From Candidatus Enterovibrio altilux (GTDB lineage Bacteria; Pseudomonadota; Gammaproteobacteria; Enterobacterales; Vibrionaceae), in assembly GCF_002381345.1 (NCBI RefSeq), contig NZ_CP020660.1:806001-870000 (forward strand): DNA of 64,000 nt, written 5' to 3'. A program made the translations under genes and the position numbers. The notes below the pieces were generated by a model. The model was not told where the DNA came from. It was given only the letters and a program-made list of their open reading frames with translations, and did no database searches. Numbering within the stretch: position 1 is the stretch's first letter; each line of letters begins with the position of its first letter. This document shows positions 43,890 to 54,808 of the stretch, piece by piece.

Positions 43890-45085
43890 CTCCACGTAAT
43901 TTTTTGATTCAAAACATTACTGCTTTTAATAGGGAACGCTTATGGTAAACACACTTCTTTTCCAAGGCTGATTTGAACCATCTGACTTCTGGTAACTAAC
44001 CGCTAAATTACGCAGATTACCTCGTCTCCAAACATGGTTTCTTTTTTTTGGTAAGACAAGTAAAATAACTCGTTTAATATGCACGATTTTGTAACATTAT
44101 CTGGTATCATAAACACCATCAATTAATATTTTATTAATTTTTTAATGAGTCTGTTTGAGTATACTAGATAGTACCTCACCATCAGTCACATTTAATTCAC
44201 TGAACTCTGCAGCAATTATTTCACACATCTATATATCTACTGCTAAATGTAACTTGAACAAAGCTCACCATTTTTCAGCAGTACCATATTTTTTACTTTT
44301 CATCCACTTTCACCATAAACTTTAAGCCCCGCAGAGTCAATGGATGAGTGCTGGACAATTTTTTTACTCTTCGTTTTGGTTCGCCTGCTCCTCCATGAAT
44401 CATGAGGACATAACAACAGCAGTTAAACAAATTTGAAAAGAAAATTAATGACTCCTTGCAGACTTCTCATTAGTATTGAAAATACGTTATTAACCATTAG
44501 GGCCATCGTAATAGCTAAGTTGCTAAATAAACGAGATCTCCCATGATTACTCTGCTTAGTTTGATTCCATAGCTGAATAGCTTCTTATCAATTCAGAATA
44601 TTAGCTAGTTACGATTGATTAAAGCTTAATTATACTATATTTAATTAGTTGTTTTGTAAGAAAATTTGTTTATAGACCTTAACATTTAAGTGATCCTAGC
44701 TGTTTAGAACGTAGCTTAATAATTTAGTTTCATGATGTAGAAAACAAAGTCGAAATAAGATCAATAGTTTTTATTAAACAAGCGGTTCCACTGATTTCAC
44801 TAAGAAGAGGAACAACTTTTTGAAAACGAGATCATCCGCGTCATGTAGCGGTCAGTTACCAAAAATTATACGGTTCAAATCAGCATTGGCAAACGACGTA
44901 TGGTGACCATCAACGTTCCCTAGCAGGGATAACACTGTTTCAAGTCAAAAAACTCCTGGAAGGAATAATTGAACCTGAAGGATTACAATGCCCATTGTAA
45001 CGAAGTCTGCACAATTCTAAAAACATTAAATAAGCTGCACAGACTCGGTATGCTCAAAACACAAGCACTTAAATAATTTTTACAG
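43890..45085. mobile_element. Reverse IS relic followed by a forward 3' half
   Basis: 43890-44751 is a reverse copy lacking its 3'-terminal 200 bp. 44757-45085 is a forward 3' half from the RQCYETV region to the MLKTQAL end, lacking the terminal repeat. Confidence 0.75.
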
Positions 45086-45270
45086 TGATTCTCCTAAAAT
45101 TTACATACTCTTTGACATCCAAAACAAATAACAAGTTTAAGATGTTTAATTCCGTATTTTTCAGTTAATTAAGCATAGATGTTGCTGATTATTTTGCGTT
45201 ATTCGGGCGAAAAAAATAAATCTTGAGTCCGCGTTTACCTCATAAACTTAGCTAAAAATGAATAACTCAG

Positions 45271-45289
45271 CTGTATTTAGGTATATAAT
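45271..45289 (+). promoter_or_regulatory. uvrD -10 box with a decayed LexA-like site
   Basis: TATAAT at 45284-45289 lies 35 bp before the start. Overlapping it, CTGT-N8-ATAT (45271-45286) keeps one perfect half of the LexA site CTGT-N8-ACAG. In relatives uvrD is SOS-regulated, so this may be an eroded operator. Confidence 0.35.
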
Positions 45290-45324
45290 CCTCAAATAAT
45301 ATATAAATAATAATTGAATGAAAA

Positions 45325-47502
45325 ATGGACGTATCCCATCTCATAGACGGTCTTAATGATAAACAATGCGAAGCCGTAGCTGCTCCGCTCGGTAACTATC
45401 TGATTTTAGCAGGTGCAGGGAGTGGTAAAACGCTGGTTCTTGTTCATCGCATTGCCTGGTTGATGCAAGAGGAGCTATCAGCTCCGTTCTCTGTGCTAGC
45501 TGTGACCTTCACCAATAAAGCTGCGGCAGAAATGCGAGGCCGCATCGAGCGTCTGATGCACGGTACCGCGTCGAATTTATGGTGTGGTACCTTCCACGGA
45601 TTGTGTCACCGTATTCTGCGTACACATCATTTGGATGCCAACTTGCCACAAGATTTTCAAATTTTGGATTCGGATGACCAACAACGTCTGTTACGCCGAT
45701 TAATCAAAGCACGAAATCTCGATGAAAAATCATGGCCTGTACGTCAGGCATCGTGGTATATCAATACCAAGAAAGATGAAGGTTTACGCCCACAACACAT
45801 TGATTCTCAATTCGACTCTATTGATAAAACATGGCAGAATATTTATAGCGCATATCAAGAAGCATGCAATCGTGCAGGATTAGTCGATTTCTCCGAATTG
45901 TTGCTCCGATGCCATGAATTGCTGCGAGATAAAGCGCATATTCGTGAATATTATCAAAAGCGTTTTAAGCATATCCTAGTTGACGAGTTCCAAGATACTA
46001 ACAATATCCAATACGCATGGTTACGCATGATGGTCGGTACTCAAGCAAACGTGATGATTGTTGGTGATGACGACCAGTCAATTTACGGTTGGCGTGGTGC
46101 ACAAATAGAGAACATTCAACGTTTTATCCATGATTTCACAGAAGTAAAAACTATTCGTTTAGAGCAAAATTACCGTTCTACAGGCAACATTCTAAAAGCA
46201 TCGAATCATCTAATTGAAAATAATACCGAACGAATGGGTAAAAGCCTATGGACAGACGGTTCAGAAGGAGAACTTATTTCAGTATACTGTGCGTTTAACG
46301 AGTTGGATGAAGCGCGTTTTATTGTGGGCAAAATCAAATCATGGCAAAATTATGGTGGCACACTGAACGATTGCGCCATGTTGTACCGTAATAACGCTCA
46401 ATCGCGTATTCTCGAGGAAGCGCTAATTCAAGCTGGTTTGTTGTACCGTATTTACGGCGGTATGCGGTTTTTCGAACGTCAAGAAATCAAAGATTCTCTG
46501 GCATATCTTCGCTTAATGGCAAATCGTTTGGATGATGCAGCCTTCGAACGCGTGGTTAATACCCCAACAAGAGGTTTAGGTGATAGAACGTTAGAAACCA
46601 TTCGTTTGGCAGCCCGTGATCGCGGAGCGACTATGTGGGAAACCAGTGTACAGTTATTAGAAGAACAAGTACTAGCTGGACGCACGGCACATTCATTGCG
46701 ACGTTTCATCGAACTAGTGAATACGCTTGAAAATGATACTTGTGAAATGGCCTTGTTCCAGCAAACAGATTATATGATTAAAAACACAGGCTTACGTGCG
46801 ATGTACGAAGCAGAAAAAGGTGAAAAAGCCCAAGCACGAATCGATAATTTGGAAGAACTGGTGACTGCAACACGCCAGTATGAAGTACCTGAAGAGGTAA
46901 AAGAAACTATGTCGACATTATCGGCATTTTTATCTCATGCAGTACTTGAAGCGGGCGAATGGCAGGCTGATGAATTTGACGACGCAGTGCAATTGATGAC
47001 TCTGCACAGTGCCAAAGGTCTAGAATTTCCACTGGTGTTTATGGTCGGTGTTGAGGAAGGCATGTTCCCTAGACAAATGTTATCGGCAGAAAATGGGCGC
47101 TTGGAAGAAGAGCGTCGGCTTTGCTACGTAGGTATGACGCGCGCAATGAAAAAACTTTTTATCACTCACACAGAAACACGTCGCATGTATGGTAAAACTA
47201 TGTTTCATAAGGCCTCTCGATTCATTCGTGAGCTACCTGAAGAGTGTGTGGAAGAAGTACGCATGCGAGTACAGGTATCTCGTCCTGCTGCGGCAACTGG
47301 TCGTTTTTCGCAAATACAAAAACAGTCTAATTTTAACCAAACTGGATTTGCATTGAGTCAACGCGTTCAGCATCCTAAATTTGGTGAAGGAACCATCATT
47401 AATTTTGAAGGCAGTGGTAACCAAAGCCGCGTGCAAGTAGCCTTTAACAGTGCAGGCATTAAGTGGTTAGTGACGCAATATGCCAAGCTTAAAGCAATGT
47501 AA
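45325..47502 (+). CDS. uvrD: DNA helicase II
   Basis: Superfamily 1A 3'-5' helicase used in nucleotide-excision and mismatch repair. At 725 residues it has the usual length. Walker A LAGAGSGKT (28-36), AVTFTNKAAAEM, motif II ILVDEFQDTN, VGDDDQSIYGWRGA, motif IV QNYRST, LMTLHSAKGLEFP and YVGMTRA are all intact. The C-terminal tail has VQHPKFGEGTIINFEGSG. Monocistronic, flanked by IS relics, with a terminator directly downstream. Retained although many other repair genes near its neighbours (mutM, radC, recG) are missing from this window. Confidence 0.97.
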   Translation: MDVSHLIDGLNDKQCEAVAAPLGNYLILAGAGSGKTLVLVHRIAWLMQEELSAPFSVLAVTFTNKAAAEMRGRIERLMHGTASNLWCGTFHGLCHRILRTHHLDANLPQDFQILDSDDQQRLLRRLIKARNLDEKSWPVRQASWYINTKKDEGLRPQHIDSQFDSIDKTWQNIYSAYQEACNRAGLVDFSELLLRCHELLRDKAHIREYYQKRFKHILVDEFQDTNNIQYAWLRMMVGTQANVMIVGDDDQSIYGWRGAQIENIQRFIHDFTEVKTIRLEQNYRSTGNILKASNHLIENNTERMGKSLWTDGSEGELISVYCAFNELDEARFIVGKIKSWQNYGGTLNDCAMLYRNNAQSRILEEALIQAGLLYRIYGGMRFFERQEIKDSLAYLRLMANRLDDAAFERVVNTPTRGLGDRTLETIRLAARDRGATMWETSVQLLEEQVLAGRTAHSLRRFIELVNTLENDTCEMALFQQTDYMIKNTGLRAMYEAEKGEKAQARIDNLEELVTATRQYEVPEEVKETMSTLSAFLSHAVLEAGEWQADEFDDAVQLMTLHSAKGLEFPLVFMVGVEEGMFPRQMLSAENGRLEEERRLCYVGMTRAMKKLFITHTETRRMYGKTMFHKASRFIRELPEECVEEVRMRVQVSRPAAATGRFSQIQKQSNFNQTGFALSQRVQHPKFGEGTIINFEGSGNQSRVQVAFNSAGIKWLVTQYAKLKAM

Positions 47503-47518
47503 ACTAACGACAGCGATA

Positions 47519-47547
47519 AGAAAAGAGACGATTCTCTTCTCTTTTTT
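47519..47547 (+). terminator. Terminator of uvrD
   Basis: Stem AAGAGA/TCTCTT with a four-base loop, followed by CTC and seven T. The A-rich left side could allow it to act in both directions. Confidence 0.7.
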
Positions 47548-47737
47548 TCATGCATAAGATTTGCTAGCAAAGTGATTAAAATATCTTTTCCTCAGACCAG
47601 ACTGTGAGTTAAACAGTGAGTTGCTCGTCCTCCTTTCTTTAAGACCCCCAGGGCGTATACATTGTAGCACAATTCAACCTCAATACACTGAAGACTTTAT
47701 TCACCGATTACATGTTATGTAACCTGCACTACATATC

Positions 47738-47772
47738 AAAAAAGCCTTATCTCACTCACATCCAGATAAGGC
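47738..47772 (-). terminator. Minus-strand terminator of an unidentified transcript
   Basis: GCCTTATCT (47744-47752) and AGATAAGGC (47764-47772) form a perfect 9-bp stem with an 11-base loop. The minus strand continues with TTTTTT. It would end a minus-strand gene or RNA whose upstream part is cut by the IS relic at 47840. The remaining 67 bp show no recognisable product. Confidence 0.6.
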
Positions 47773-47839
47773 CAACAGGAGCTAACTGTGTTACTCCGTC
47801 CAATCTACAGATTAGTCACAACCTACGCATTTTCAAACA

Positions 47840-49091
47840 GGCCTTGGTTTCTAATTAGAGTTCAAATAGTAAATTTCAACATAATTCACTATTAAATAAT
47901 TACTTTTATTTTAGAAATATCTACTCAATTAGCTTATTTAACACTTTTATCATGGCAACGGTTTTATTAATATGAGTTGTGTGATTCCTTAGGTTCAATA
48001 TACTTTTGAGTAACGCTTTGACTCAAACCATTGCTTTCTCTGCTAGAGAACGTTTATGACAATCGGCTTTATTTACTAAGTTAGGTAGCTCAATTTTTAA
48101 TCAATGTTCTAAACAGTTAAGCTCACTTAAATATTCAGGTCTATTAAGAATCTCCGCCACAAAACAGCTAATTGGAAGCAGTATAATCAAGCTTTAATCA
48201 ATCAGGGCTCACTAACATTTTGTATTACTGAAAAAACTATTCAGCTATAAATCAAACTAAAAAAAGTGATCGTAGAAAACCTCGTTTATTTAGCCACGTA
48301 GTCATTACAATGACCTTCATCATTAAATAGATATTTTCAATGCCATAAAAAATTTATAATAATTCATTAATTTTCTTTTCAAACTTATTCAACTGCCATT
48401 GTGATGCCCGAACGACTCATACATTAGCAAGCAAGCCAAAACGATTAATGTCACCGTTCAAGACGAAGGATAAAGGAAACATCCAGCACTTACTCATTGA
48501 TTTTGCGGGGTTCAAAATCTACGATGAAGAAGAATAGCAAATAAAAAAGCATAGTGCTGATGGAAAGCGGCGAGTCTGGCGTAAATTACATTTAGTGATA
48601 GATATAAATACGCATGAAATCAGTTCTGCTGAGTTAAGTGCATCAAATGTAACTAACGGTGAAGTACGACCTAATTTACTCAAACAGACCAGCCGAAAAA
48701 TCAATAAAATATCAGCCGATAATGTTTACGACACTAGACAATGTTACGAAACCGTTCATATTAAACAAACGGTTCTTCTCATCCCGCAAAAAAAGGTCAT
48801 CCGCATAATTTAACGATCAATTACCAGAAGCTATACGATTCAAATCAATATTGAAAATATGAAATATAATTACCATAAACGTTTCCAATGAAAAACGACA
48901 ATGTGTCAAATCAAAACATTACTGGGAGGGACATTCAGCTTAAGAGATCATACTGCTCAGATTAGCGAAACTTACGCCATAATGAACGTGGTAGATAAGC
49001 TGACAAACGCGGTATACCTAAAGTAAAAATAATTGTTTCATCATTAAGCATTTTGAGTTTACTACCTGAACTTAAATTAAAAAATAGAACC
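47840..49091 (+). mobile_element. Chimeric IS5/IS903-group relic
   Basis: Inverted arm (start GGCCTTGGTTTCTAATTAG, CTGCTAGAG variant) joins a forward copy at ACAATC-GGCTTTATTTACT near 48063. The body is nearly complete but full of stops and ends TTAAATTAAAAAATAGAACC. Confidence 0.8.
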
Positions 49092-49119
49092 TCATTATAA
49101 GTATATATCACTTCTTGAA

Positions 49120-50295
49120 TCATACAAGTTGTGCCACGCCATTTAAATAAATGCTTTCTAATTTGTCAACATGTCCTTGCATCGAAAAATGCTTCGTAAC
49201 TCGCAAATAACCGTTTGTGGCGTTTTTATGAATGAGGGCAGGCATACTTAAATATTGTTTTAATCCTATTGCAATAGACAGTGAGCTTTGTGGGTCACAG
49301 TACACTCCCGTATCTCCTAGAATCTCCGGCAATGCACCAGTATTAGCTGCTACAATGGCACATCGCTGCGACATAGCTTCAATGGCCGTTAATCCGAAGG
49401 CTTCATTATAGTATGGTAAGCATACAATTTGGATTTCATCTAGTAGCTCAGATACATCTAGACGGTAACCAACAAAATGAATACGTGCAGTATGTGCAGA
49501 TGCTACTGCTTGAGATTGCAATATTAACGAAAAACCAACATCTGCCCCTTCATCTTCAAGCAAACCACCTATCAGGATTAAATGCGCATTTGGGTACTCA
49601 TCTGCAATAAGCTCGAATGCAGTCAACAATTCACTTTGGCCTTTACCTTTGCAAATGCGACCAACAGTACCAATCAACATGGTGTCTTTAGATAGATTAA
49701 GTTCACTTTTCAGTTTGTGATTAATTGAAGGGGTAGAAATATCTCGAGCATCAATGTGAGTACCTAACCATAAACATTGAATATTAGTTTTTGACACAGG
49801 AAGCGTATTCATATTACGTTGATAAGTCTCATTACTAACAGATAGCACCTGATTAATGTGACGATACACTAATCGGTGGTAGACATCTTTTTTTGAATGT
49901 TTTACGCCTATATGTTCTGTAAAAACACTGAACCGTGTCGTGAACAAGCTCAACAACATGGAAATCAGTATGTCTCCAGACTTGTGACTATGAATAATTT
50001 TAATCTTATTTTTTTGCAGCCATCTGGTAAGCTCAAATAGTTTGGGGCCAAATAGCTGAAATTTATTTTTCACTGTAAAAACATTCATACCCGCATTTTT
50101 CATAAATTTTGCAACACGAGAATTTTTTGATGCCAAACCAAACACGCAATAACCCTTTTGCAGGAATTGCCCACCCACGCGTGAAGGATACATTTCTAAC
50201 CCACCACAGCCAGTAGAAAGACAAATATGCAAAATAGCAGGCTTATAATCGTTGCTAATATTGTGGAGGTAGCTGGTAACTTCTGTGTACTCCAT
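49120..50295 (-). CDS. Glycosyltransferase family 4, probable LPS-core/surface polysaccharide
   Basis: GT4 (GT-B fold) glycosyltransferase, 391 residues from the preferred start at 50295, which has GGAAAG upstream; an in-frame ATG at 50379 would add 28 residues. The N-terminal half is ILHICLSTGCGGLEMYPSRVGGQF, IIHSHKSGDIL and TEHIGVKH. The C-terminal donor-binding half contains GTVGRICKGKGQSELLTAF, HLILIGG, VHFVGYR-like IHFVGYRLDVSELL, and the E-x7-E motif region YNEAFGLTAIEAMSQRCAIVAANTGALPEIL. The sugar and acceptor are unknown. In Vibrio similar genes lie beside coaD and kdtA in the LPS-core cluster, which suggests that role by inference. Confidence 0.85.
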   Translation of the reverse strand: MEYTEVTSYLHNISNDYKPAILHICLSTGCGGLEMYPSRVGGQFLQKGYCVFGLASKNSRVAKFMKNAGMNVFTVKNKFQLFGPKLFELTRWLQKNKIKIIHSHKSGDILISMLLSLFTTRFSVFTEHIGVKHSKKDVYHRLVYRHINQVLSVSNETYQRNMNTLPVSKTNIQCLWLGTHIDARDISTPSINHKLKSELNLSKDTMLIGTVGRICKGKGQSELLTAFELIADEYPNAHLILIGGLLEDEGADVGFSLILQSQAVASAHTARIHFVGYRLDVSELLDEIQIVCLPYYNEAFGLTAIEAMSQRCAIVAANTGALPEILGDTGVYCDPQSSLSIAIGLKQYLSMPALIHKNATNGYLRVTKHFSMQGHVDKLESIYLNGVAQLV

Positions 50296-50720
50296 GTTGT
50301 CTTTCCAATGTATTGCGTTATGGTTAATGATACTCAAGATAAGCGTAAATTTAGCGAGTAAATGTCCGTAATTTATCATTGCATGTGAAATTTTTACTCA
50401 TGCATTCAATGAGTTATTTCAGGCGGGTGCATAGGGCCACATTATGTTTTCAGTCATTGCGTATAGCACTGGTCAACAATGTGTTTATTATCTGCAAGAG
50501 ATATTGTATACACCGCAAAACAATTTTAAATATAGATAAACGATCGCAAAGTACATTAAATGTTTTTTTGCGACAACGAAAGACGTGAGCAATAATTTTT
50601 TATCTAGGTTTCCAGGCATTCCATAGTTAGCCAGGTTTTTTATTACCCACAAAAAATATTATTTATCTATTTTGCAAACAAGCACCACTTCTTGCATATA
50701 CAGAGGAAACGAGGTTACAA
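50296..50720. other. Unassigned DNA upstream of the GT4 gene
   Basis: No gene with recognisable motifs. Short open frames here show no family signature or ribosome-binding site. The region presumably holds the GT4 promoter and decayed neighbours. Confidence 0.3.
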
Positions 50721-51840
50721 GGCTTTGTTTCCTAATTCGAGTTTCAATGACAAATCCCAACATTACTCACTATTAGACAACCACTTTCGTGTTAAGCATG
50801 CCTAGTCTTATCAGCTTATTTAATGCTTTTATCATAGCGTAGGTTTCACTAATATGAGTTGTGCAATCCTTTAGGCTTAATATTCTTTCGAGTAGTTTTT
50901 TGATTTAAATCATTGTTATCTTCATTAAAAATACTTACAATAACTGGCTTTATTTCCTAAACCATGGAGCTAAATTTTCAATCAACACTCTAAATAGCTA
51001 GGCTCACTAACATTCCAGATTAATAACGAAGCTATTCAGCTATGGAATCAAACTAAGCCGAGTAATAATGGAAGATCTAGTTTATTTAACGACTTAGCCA
51101 TGACGACGACCCTCATGATTAAATGCGTATTTACAATGCCATTGAAAAATTTGCAAGGATTAATTAATTCATTTTGTTTGCAAACTTGCTCAACGGTCAT
51201 TGCTATGCCCTCACTATCCATGCAGTAGCAAGCAAACCAAAACGATTAACGTCAGTTCAAGGCGAAGAGCAAATGAACCACCCAACACTGGACTATTGAT
51301 TTTATCAAGCTCAAAATTTACGATAGAGGAAAATAAGAAGTAAAAAAGTATAGCACTGATAAGAAACAGTAAATTTGACGCAAGTTACATTTAACGATAG
51401 ATATAAATGTGCATTAAATCATTGCTGCTTAATTCAGTGCATCAAATGTGACTCACGGTAAAGTGCTACCTAACTTACTCAAACAGACCCCCCGCCGCAA
51501 AATTAATGAAATATTAGCCAATAGTGCTTACGGTGCCCAATGTTACGAAACTGTTCGGATTAAACGAGCAGTTACCAGAAGTTATACAGTTCCAATCAGC
51601 ATTGAAAAATGAGGTATAATTACCATAATAAATGTATCCTATCAAAATGGCAATGTATCGAGTCAAAAAATCTTTCGGAGGAACGTTGAGCTTAAAAAAT
51701 TATAATTTTTATTGAGCGAAACTTACGTTATGATAAAAGCACTAAAATAAGCTGATCGAAAGCTAGATGCGTCGAACACAAAAGTGATTATTTAATCATG
51801 TTAGGATTTGCTATCTAAACTTGAATTAGGAAACAAATCG
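50721..51840 (+). mobile_element. Chimeric IS5/IS903-group relic
   Basis: Inverted 3'-end arm with an intact end, GGCTTTGTTTCCTAATTCGAG, joined to a forward copy at ATAACT-GGCTTTATTTCC near 50946. The body lacks the MNKLRYKTTNW segment and ends GAATTAGGAAACAAATC. Confidence 0.8.
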
Positions 51841-52014
51841 GCTTTACTTGAAAATAGTGATAAAGCACTACCTCGGGCACACCCACTTGTGTAGCAAACT
51901 TACTGATAATAATACGTTAACTGCCTTGAGTCAATTTCAGCATTTATGCTAAAGTTTAAAAAAATTTTCGTAGCAATGTAGCAATTATGCTTTTTTTAGT
52001 TAATCATGAATAGA

Positions 52015-52073
52015 TAGCGTCTTTGTTGTTATCAACGGGCTCTTAGTTCAAATCTCGGCTATGTCGCGTCTAC
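52015..52073 (+). other. Possible tRNA-like relic
   Basis: A small hairpin (GTTG-TTAT-CAAC) followed by AGTTCAAATCTCGGCT and GTCGCGTCTACC resembles an anticodon arm, a T arm and an acceptor end. No complete cloverleaf can be folded and no isotype assigned. Confidence 0.2.
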
Positions 52074-52136
52074 CTCAATGGCGTACCTTCGCCTAGTTTT
52101 TGCCTCTGGCCAATAATAAAAATATGAATAACACAC

Positions 52137-52168
52137 AAAAAACGCCACGGTTCAGTGACGTTTTTGTT
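52137..52168 (-). terminator. Terminator of the coaBC-dut unit
   Basis: AAAACGCCAC and GTGACGTTTTT form an 8-9 bp stem with one mismatch and a 6-base loop, with T runs on both strands, 24 bp past the dut stop. Confidence 0.75.
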
Positions 52169-52191
52169 ATTTTTTTACTAAGTTGACACTA

Positions 52192-52647
52192 TTAATTAGT
52201 ACCTGAATGCCCAAATCCTCCGGCACCACGTTCAGTTACATCAAAATTTTCAACAATGTTGAATTCTGTTTGCATAACAAACACAAAAACCATCTGAGCA
52301 ATCCGCTCACCAGATTCAATAACAAAAGTTTCTTTACTACGGTTCCAGCAAGACACCATCAATTCACCTTGGTAATCCGAATCGATCAAACCCACAAGGT
52401 TCCCCAAAACAATTCCATACTTATGGCCAAGACCAGAACGTGGAAGAATCATTCCAGCTAATGACGGGTCACCAATATGCATGGCAAAGCCTGTTGGGAT
52501 CCGTTGTGTTTGATTTGGCTCTAAAGTCATAGGTTCATCTAAACATGCACGCAAATCTAAGCCTGCAGATCCTTCAGTCGCATAAACTGGCAGTGGAAAT
52601 TCTGTACCAACGCGTGAGTCAAGAATTTTAAGGTTAATTTTTTTCAT
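52192..52647 (-). CDS. dut: dUTP diphosphatase
   Basis: Hydrolyses dUTP to dUMP, keeping uracil out of DNA. The start at 52647 ([14 protein letters not shown], with GTGGAA upstream) gives 151 residues as in relatives; the ATG at 52671 adds eight residues. All five dUTPase motifs are present: [36 protein letters not shown] and [10 protein letters not shown]. It follows coaBC by 20 bp in the conserved coaBC-dut order. slmA, normally next, is missing. Confidence 0.97.
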   Translation of the reverse strand: MKKINLKILDSRVGTEFPLPVYATEGSAGLDLRACLDEPMTLEPNQTQRIPTGFAMHIGDPSLAGMILPRSGLGHKYGIVLGNLVGLIDSDYQGELMVSCWNRSKETFVIESGERIAQMVFVFVMQTEFNIVENFDVTERGAGGFGHSGTN

Positions 52648-52667
52648 AATAAGGTTCCACTGAGTTC

Positions 52668-53894
52668 TCATTTATCCCCGTGAAATAGCAATACAATTTC
52701 ACCAACTAACTGATGGCCAATATTTACTTTACTTGCTAGTGGCAATATCTTGTCTCCATTAGGCCAGTATAAATGCAATGTATTTTGATCACTGTCACAA
52801 CCTTGCTCCTGCTGCGAAACATCATTAGCGCAGATCAAGTTAAGATTTTTTTTCGCAAGTTTATCGCGTGCATATTGCTCGACATCTTGTGTTTCTGCTG
52901 CAAAACCTACTGTAAATGGTCTATTATCAGTCATGGCTGCGACTGAGGCAAGAATATCGGGGTTTTTTGTAAGAGATAATGTTATTTCATCATGACCATC
53001 TTTTTTTTTCATTTTTTGGTTTGCCATGGTAGCAGGCTTGAAATCCGCTACTGCGGCACATGCGACGAAAATTTGATGCACGCCTGCATGTTGCTGAACG
53101 ACTACATGCATTTCTTCTGCACTTTGTACATTAATGCGGTTAACATTGGCAGGTGTCGGCAAATTTACAGGACCACTTACAAGTGTGACTCTTGCTCCAC
53201 GTTTTGATGCCGCCTCTGCAATCGCATAACCCATTTTTCCTGAGCTGTGGTTTGATAGATAACGTACGGGATCGATAGCTTCACGTGTTGGCCCAGCAGT
53301 GATCAATAAAGAAAGACCCGATAGATCAGTATCTATAAAGTAATTTTCAATCAATGCAACTAATTGGAGTGGCTCAAGCATACGACCAATACCTATATCG
53401 CCGCACGCTTGTTTGCCGCTAGCAGGGCCCCAGATAGGGTGACCACGACGAGAAAGTGTCGCAATATTCTCTTGAGTAGCAATAGCGCGATACATTTGCT
53501 GATTCATTCCGGGTGCAAATGCAACGGGCGCATCAGTTGCTAAATAAATAGTGGTGAGTAAGTCGTTGCCCATACCAGCAGCAATACGAGCTATTAAATC
53601 TGCAGTTGCAGGGGCCAGTAATACGAAATCAGCCCATTTAGCGATTTCAATATGGTCCATTGCTGTTTCTGCTCCAAGATCAAGCAAACTTTTTAACACT
53701 GGATGTCCTGATACGGCCTGCATGGTCAACGGAGTTATAAATTTTTTTGCTGCATGCGTCATTACTACACGTATTTGCGCTCCACGTTCGATAAGACGAC
53801 GGGAAAGATCTGCACACTTATAGGCGGCTATACCACCACCAATACCAAGCACAATGCGTTTTCCAGATAAAGATTGTAAGCTTGTCTGAATCAT
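52668..53894 (-). CDS. coaBC: Bifunctional phosphopantothenoylcysteine decarboxylase/synthase
   Basis: Two consecutive steps of coenzyme A synthesis. 408 residues from ATG 53894; an in-frame TTG at 53909 is less likely. The N-terminal flavoprotein CoaC half has [14 protein letters not shown], the catalytic His in [20 protein letters not shown] (PxMNxxMW-type motif) and [11 protein letters not shown]. The C-terminal CoaB half has [33 protein letters not shown] and [13 protein letters not shown] with the key lysine. Together with coaD at 25.2 kb this keeps the CoA pathway. Confidence 0.96.
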   Translation of the reverse strand: MIQTSLQSLSGKRIVLGIGGGIAAYKCADLSRRLIERGAQIRVVMTHAAKKFITPLTMQAVSGHPVLKSLLDLGAETAMDHIEIAKWADFVLLAPATADLIARIAAGMGNDLLTTIYLATDAPVAFAPGMNQQMYRAIATQENIATLSRRGHPIWGPASGKQACGDIGIGRMLEPLQLVALIENYFIDTDLSGLSLLITAGPTREAIDPVRYLSNHSSGKMGYAIAEAASKRGARVTLVSGPVNLPTPANVNRINVQSAEEMHVVVQQHAGVHQIFVACAAVADFKPATMANQKMKKKDGHDEITLSLTKNPDILASVAAMTDNRPFTVGFAAETQDVEQYARDKLAKKNLNLICANDVSQQEQGCDSDQNTLHLYWPNGDKILPLASKVNIGHQLVGEIVLLFHGDK

Positions 53895-53978
53895 AACCAA
53901 ATAAGCCAATGAATAAATACACTTTAAGATATCACAAATAAGCGTTAATTACTTTTCAGGCGCTATTGATTATAAAAA

Positions 53979-54226
53979 GCGTTTTGTTTCTTAATTAGAG
54001 TTCCGACAGTAAGTTCCAACATCGTTGACTATTATAGTCTTGTTTAAGAAGCGCCTCTGAATGCTATTGAGCCTAAAGTATTACAATACCAAAATTAACA
54101 AAGCCTGCGAAATAGTAAAAGTGTTAAATAAGCTAGCAGAACTAGGTATGCCTAACATAACAGCAATTATCTCATAGTAAATCATGTTTGGATTTGTTAT
54201 CGGAACTCGAATGAGGAAACAAAATG
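53979..54226. mobile_element. Miniature palindromic IS derivative (two 3' ends)
   Basis: About 248 bp. The left end GTTTTGTTTCTTAATTAGAG and the right end CTCGAATGAGGAAACAAAA are both transposase-3' termini facing outward. The right part is a 180-bp forward 3' end, the left about 60 bp. It looks like an internally deleted chimeric copy. Confidence 0.7.
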
Positions 54227-54239
54227 TCTTAAATACAAG

Positions 54240-54625
54240 GGTAGCTGTTTTTCCTGACTTACTAATGCATGAAGGATGAGGGCATACAATGGTCATTCGA
54301 TAAGTTTGAAAGCAGAATTAATGAATCCTTGCAGATCTCTGAACGGAATTGACAATACTGTTTAACCAGAAGAACCAGTGTAATGGTTAAGCCGCTGAAT
54401 AAATAAGGTCTCCCCCCAATAGCCTTACTTGATTTAATTCCACAACTAAATGGTCTCTGCATCAATCCAACATATCAGTGAATAACGATTAGTTACAGAT
54501 TAATTATATTGCATTCAATTAATTATTTTATGACGAAGCGAGCCAATAGAACTAAATATTTCAGTAAGCCTAACTGTTTAGAACGTAAATCACCACTTGA
54601 GTTTTTTCATTTAGGAAGCAAAGCT
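54240..54625 (-). mobile_element. 5'-half IS5/IS903-group relic
   Basis: Reverse fragment from the SCPHYSCISK region to the 5' terminus TTAGGAAGCAAAGC, lying between the miniature derivative and the rpmB promoter. radC, usually upstream of rpmB, is absent. Confidence 0.7.
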
Positions 54626-54679
54626 AGTCAAAATGGCTAAAATAATTAAAAAAAATAACAAAAAGGATCTGCTTGGGAC

Positions 54680-54708
54680 TTGAGCAATGGAATCGTAATT
54701 AGTATAAT
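54680..54708 (+). promoter_or_regulatory. Strong sigma-70 promoter of rpmB-rpmG
   Basis: TTGAGC (54680-54685), exactly 17 bp, TATAAT (54703-54708). It lies 101 bp upstream of rpmB, giving a leader of roughly 95 nt. Confidence 0.75.
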
Positions 54709-54808
54709 ATGCAACCTCATAATAATCTTGATCTAGAGGTAAACTCTATTCCTATAGAACTAGTGAACAAGGTTAATAGTGAGCTAAAACCAATTTGGAG
54801 AAACATTT

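Noticed and set aside
50379-50588. 69-codon open frame upstream of the GT4 gene
   Set aside because: No Shine-Dalgarno sequence, no recognisable motif and an odd composition; reported only as unassigned DNA.
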